Source of the DNA: an uncultured Oceanospirillaceae bacterium
Lineage (GTDB): Bacteria > Pseudomonadota > Gammaproteobacteria > Pseudomonadales > Balneatricaceae
DNA length: 7,938 nucleotides
Reading direction: 5' to 3'
NCBI GenBank assembly: GCA_946221045.1
Contig: CAMIIY010000073.1
Span: forward strand, 1 to 7,938
Shown here: positions 7,407-7,938 of the stretch, piece by piece
Layout: each line of letters begins with the position of its first letter
Numbering within the stretch: position 1 is the first letter of the stretch
The notes under the pieces: model-generated
The model's database searches: none
The model's input: the letters and a program-made list of their open reading frames with translations, nothing else
Told to the model about the DNA's origin: nothing
Program-made: the position numbers and the translations under genes

Positions 7407-7433
7407 AGGGTAACCCTCCGATAACCCCGTTTT
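7393..7433 (+). terminator. Terminator-like imperfect hairpin in the divergent intergenic region
   Basis: CGGGG at 7393-7397 pairs with CCCCG at 7425-7429, and the stem continues past one G/A mismatch with TAT (7399-7401) against ATA (7421-7423). An inner GGG/CCC lies at 7408-7410 and 7414-7416, and TTTT follows at 7430-7433. This has the layout of an intrinsic terminator on the + strand, yet no + strand gene lies just upstream. It might block antisense transcription coming out of dcd, act in a leader, or be chance. The dcd -35 box lies in the loop side. Confidence 0.25.
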
Positions 7434-7484
7434 ATCATCAAGGCGCTGCAGGGTATTGCGCAACCAACAGAAGGACCCTAAACC

Positions 7485-7938
7485 ATGGCACTGACACCCT
7501 CCAATATGATCGCACTGGGCAGCAAAGCCGCACCCTTTAACCTGCCAGACCCAAAGACAGGCCAGCAGGTTGACCTGAATGAGCTGAGCCCTGAAAAAGG
7601 CCTGTTGGTGATGTTTATCTGCAACCATTGCCCCTTTGTAAAACACATTGAAAGTGAACTTATCCAACTGGGGCAGGACTATCAGCACAGCGGCATTCAG
7701 ATCATCGCCATCAGCAGCAATGATGCCACCGCTCACCCGGCGGATGGTCCCGCAGAGATGGCATTAAAAAACTACCCTTTCCCCTACCTCTATGACGAAA
7801 CCCAGGCAATTGCCAAAGCCTATGATGCGGCCTGCACCCCTGATTTTTTCCTGTTTGATGCCGACCTTAAGCTGGTCTACCGGGGTCAGTTTGATGATGC
7901 TCGCCCCTCAAACGGACAACCCGTCACCGGTGCAGACC
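7485..7938 (+). CDS. Thioredoxin-fold (AhpC/TSA, redoxin-like) protein, 3' truncated
   Basis: The reading frame is open from ATG 7485 to the window end, showing 151 residues. It begins MALTPSNMIALGSKAAPFNL, a typical redoxin opening (G-x-x-A-P-x-F-x-L). The beta strand GLLVMFI (39-45) leads into C46-N-H-C49-P-F-V, the CXXC redox site at the start of the active-site helix. C117-T-P119 supplies the cis-proline loop, with an additional cysteine before it, and FLFDADLKLVYRGQFDD follows at about 123-139. Annotated relatives of this small soluble type run to about 180-190 residues, so perhaps 30-40 are missing. No signal peptide is seen, so a cytoplasmic thiol-disulfide or peroxide-related role is likely; its partner is unknown. 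The start is supported by AAGGA at 7471-7475, nine nt upstream. A weak promoter candidate is GTAACC at 7410-7415 with TATCAT at 7433-7438. It is divergent from dcd. Confidence 0.9.
   Translation, partial: MALTPSNMIALGSKAAPFNLPDPKTGQQVDLNELSPEKGLLVMFICNHCPFVKHIESELIQLGQDYQHSGIQIIAISSNDATAHPADGPAEMALKNYPFPYLYDETQAIAKAYDAACTPDFFLFDADLKLVYRGQFDDARPSNGQPVTGAD

Noticed and set aside
7389..7736. Minus-strand open frame of 115 codons
   Set aside because: It is antisense to the thioredoxin-fold gene and runs into the dcd promoter region; the opposite strand has clear CXXC homology.
1..7938. Search for CRISPR arrays, tRNAs, insertion-sequence ends and phage or defence genes
   Set aside because: No regularly spaced repeats, cloverleaf-like segments, transposase motifs or defence-type domains were seen on either strand.

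Overview
The window looks like a piece of a gammaproteobacterial chromosome with moderately high GC content. The dCTP deaminase matches the 188-residue type I recall from Pseudomonas and Acinetobacter, and the pump genes have a Pseudomonas/Oceanospirillales flavour. A marine Oceanospirillaceae-like host is my guess, not something the sequence proves. I see no rRNA, tRNA, CRISPR array, insertion sequence or phage gene.

Left part (1-5184, + strand): a complete tripartite efflux operon apart from the 5' end of its first gene. The order is periplasmic adaptor (cut by the window edge), RND inner-membrane permease, then TolC-family outer-membrane channel. The genes are separated by only 2 and 3 nt, each internal start has its own Shine-Dalgarno sequence, and the proton-relay residues of the permease are all present. 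The three products should form one envelope-spanning, proton-driven export machine. The substrate cannot be told, and any regulator lies outside the window.

Middle part (5178-7340, - strand): dcd (dCTP deaminase, dUMP/dTTP supply), then 15 nt downstream an uncharacterised 213-residue protein, then after a 141-nt gap an uncharacterised, very acidic 265-residue protein. The last of these converges on the TolC gene and the two reading frames overlap by 7 nt. The 265-residue protein consists of two diverged copies of the same module of roughly 100 residues, with a constant offset of 141 residues over the core. This is the least explained feature in the window. A sigma70-like promoter with an inverted repeat at the predicted start site lies upstream of dcd.

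Right edge (7485-7938, + strand): the first 151 residues of a thioredoxin-fold protein with a CNHC active site, divergent from dcd across a 144-nt intergenic region.

Most of the window is ordinary housekeeping and efflux sequence. I did not find a clear new multi-gene system. The best candidates for something undescribed are the two hypothetical proteins downstream of dcd, especially the duplicated-module protein.
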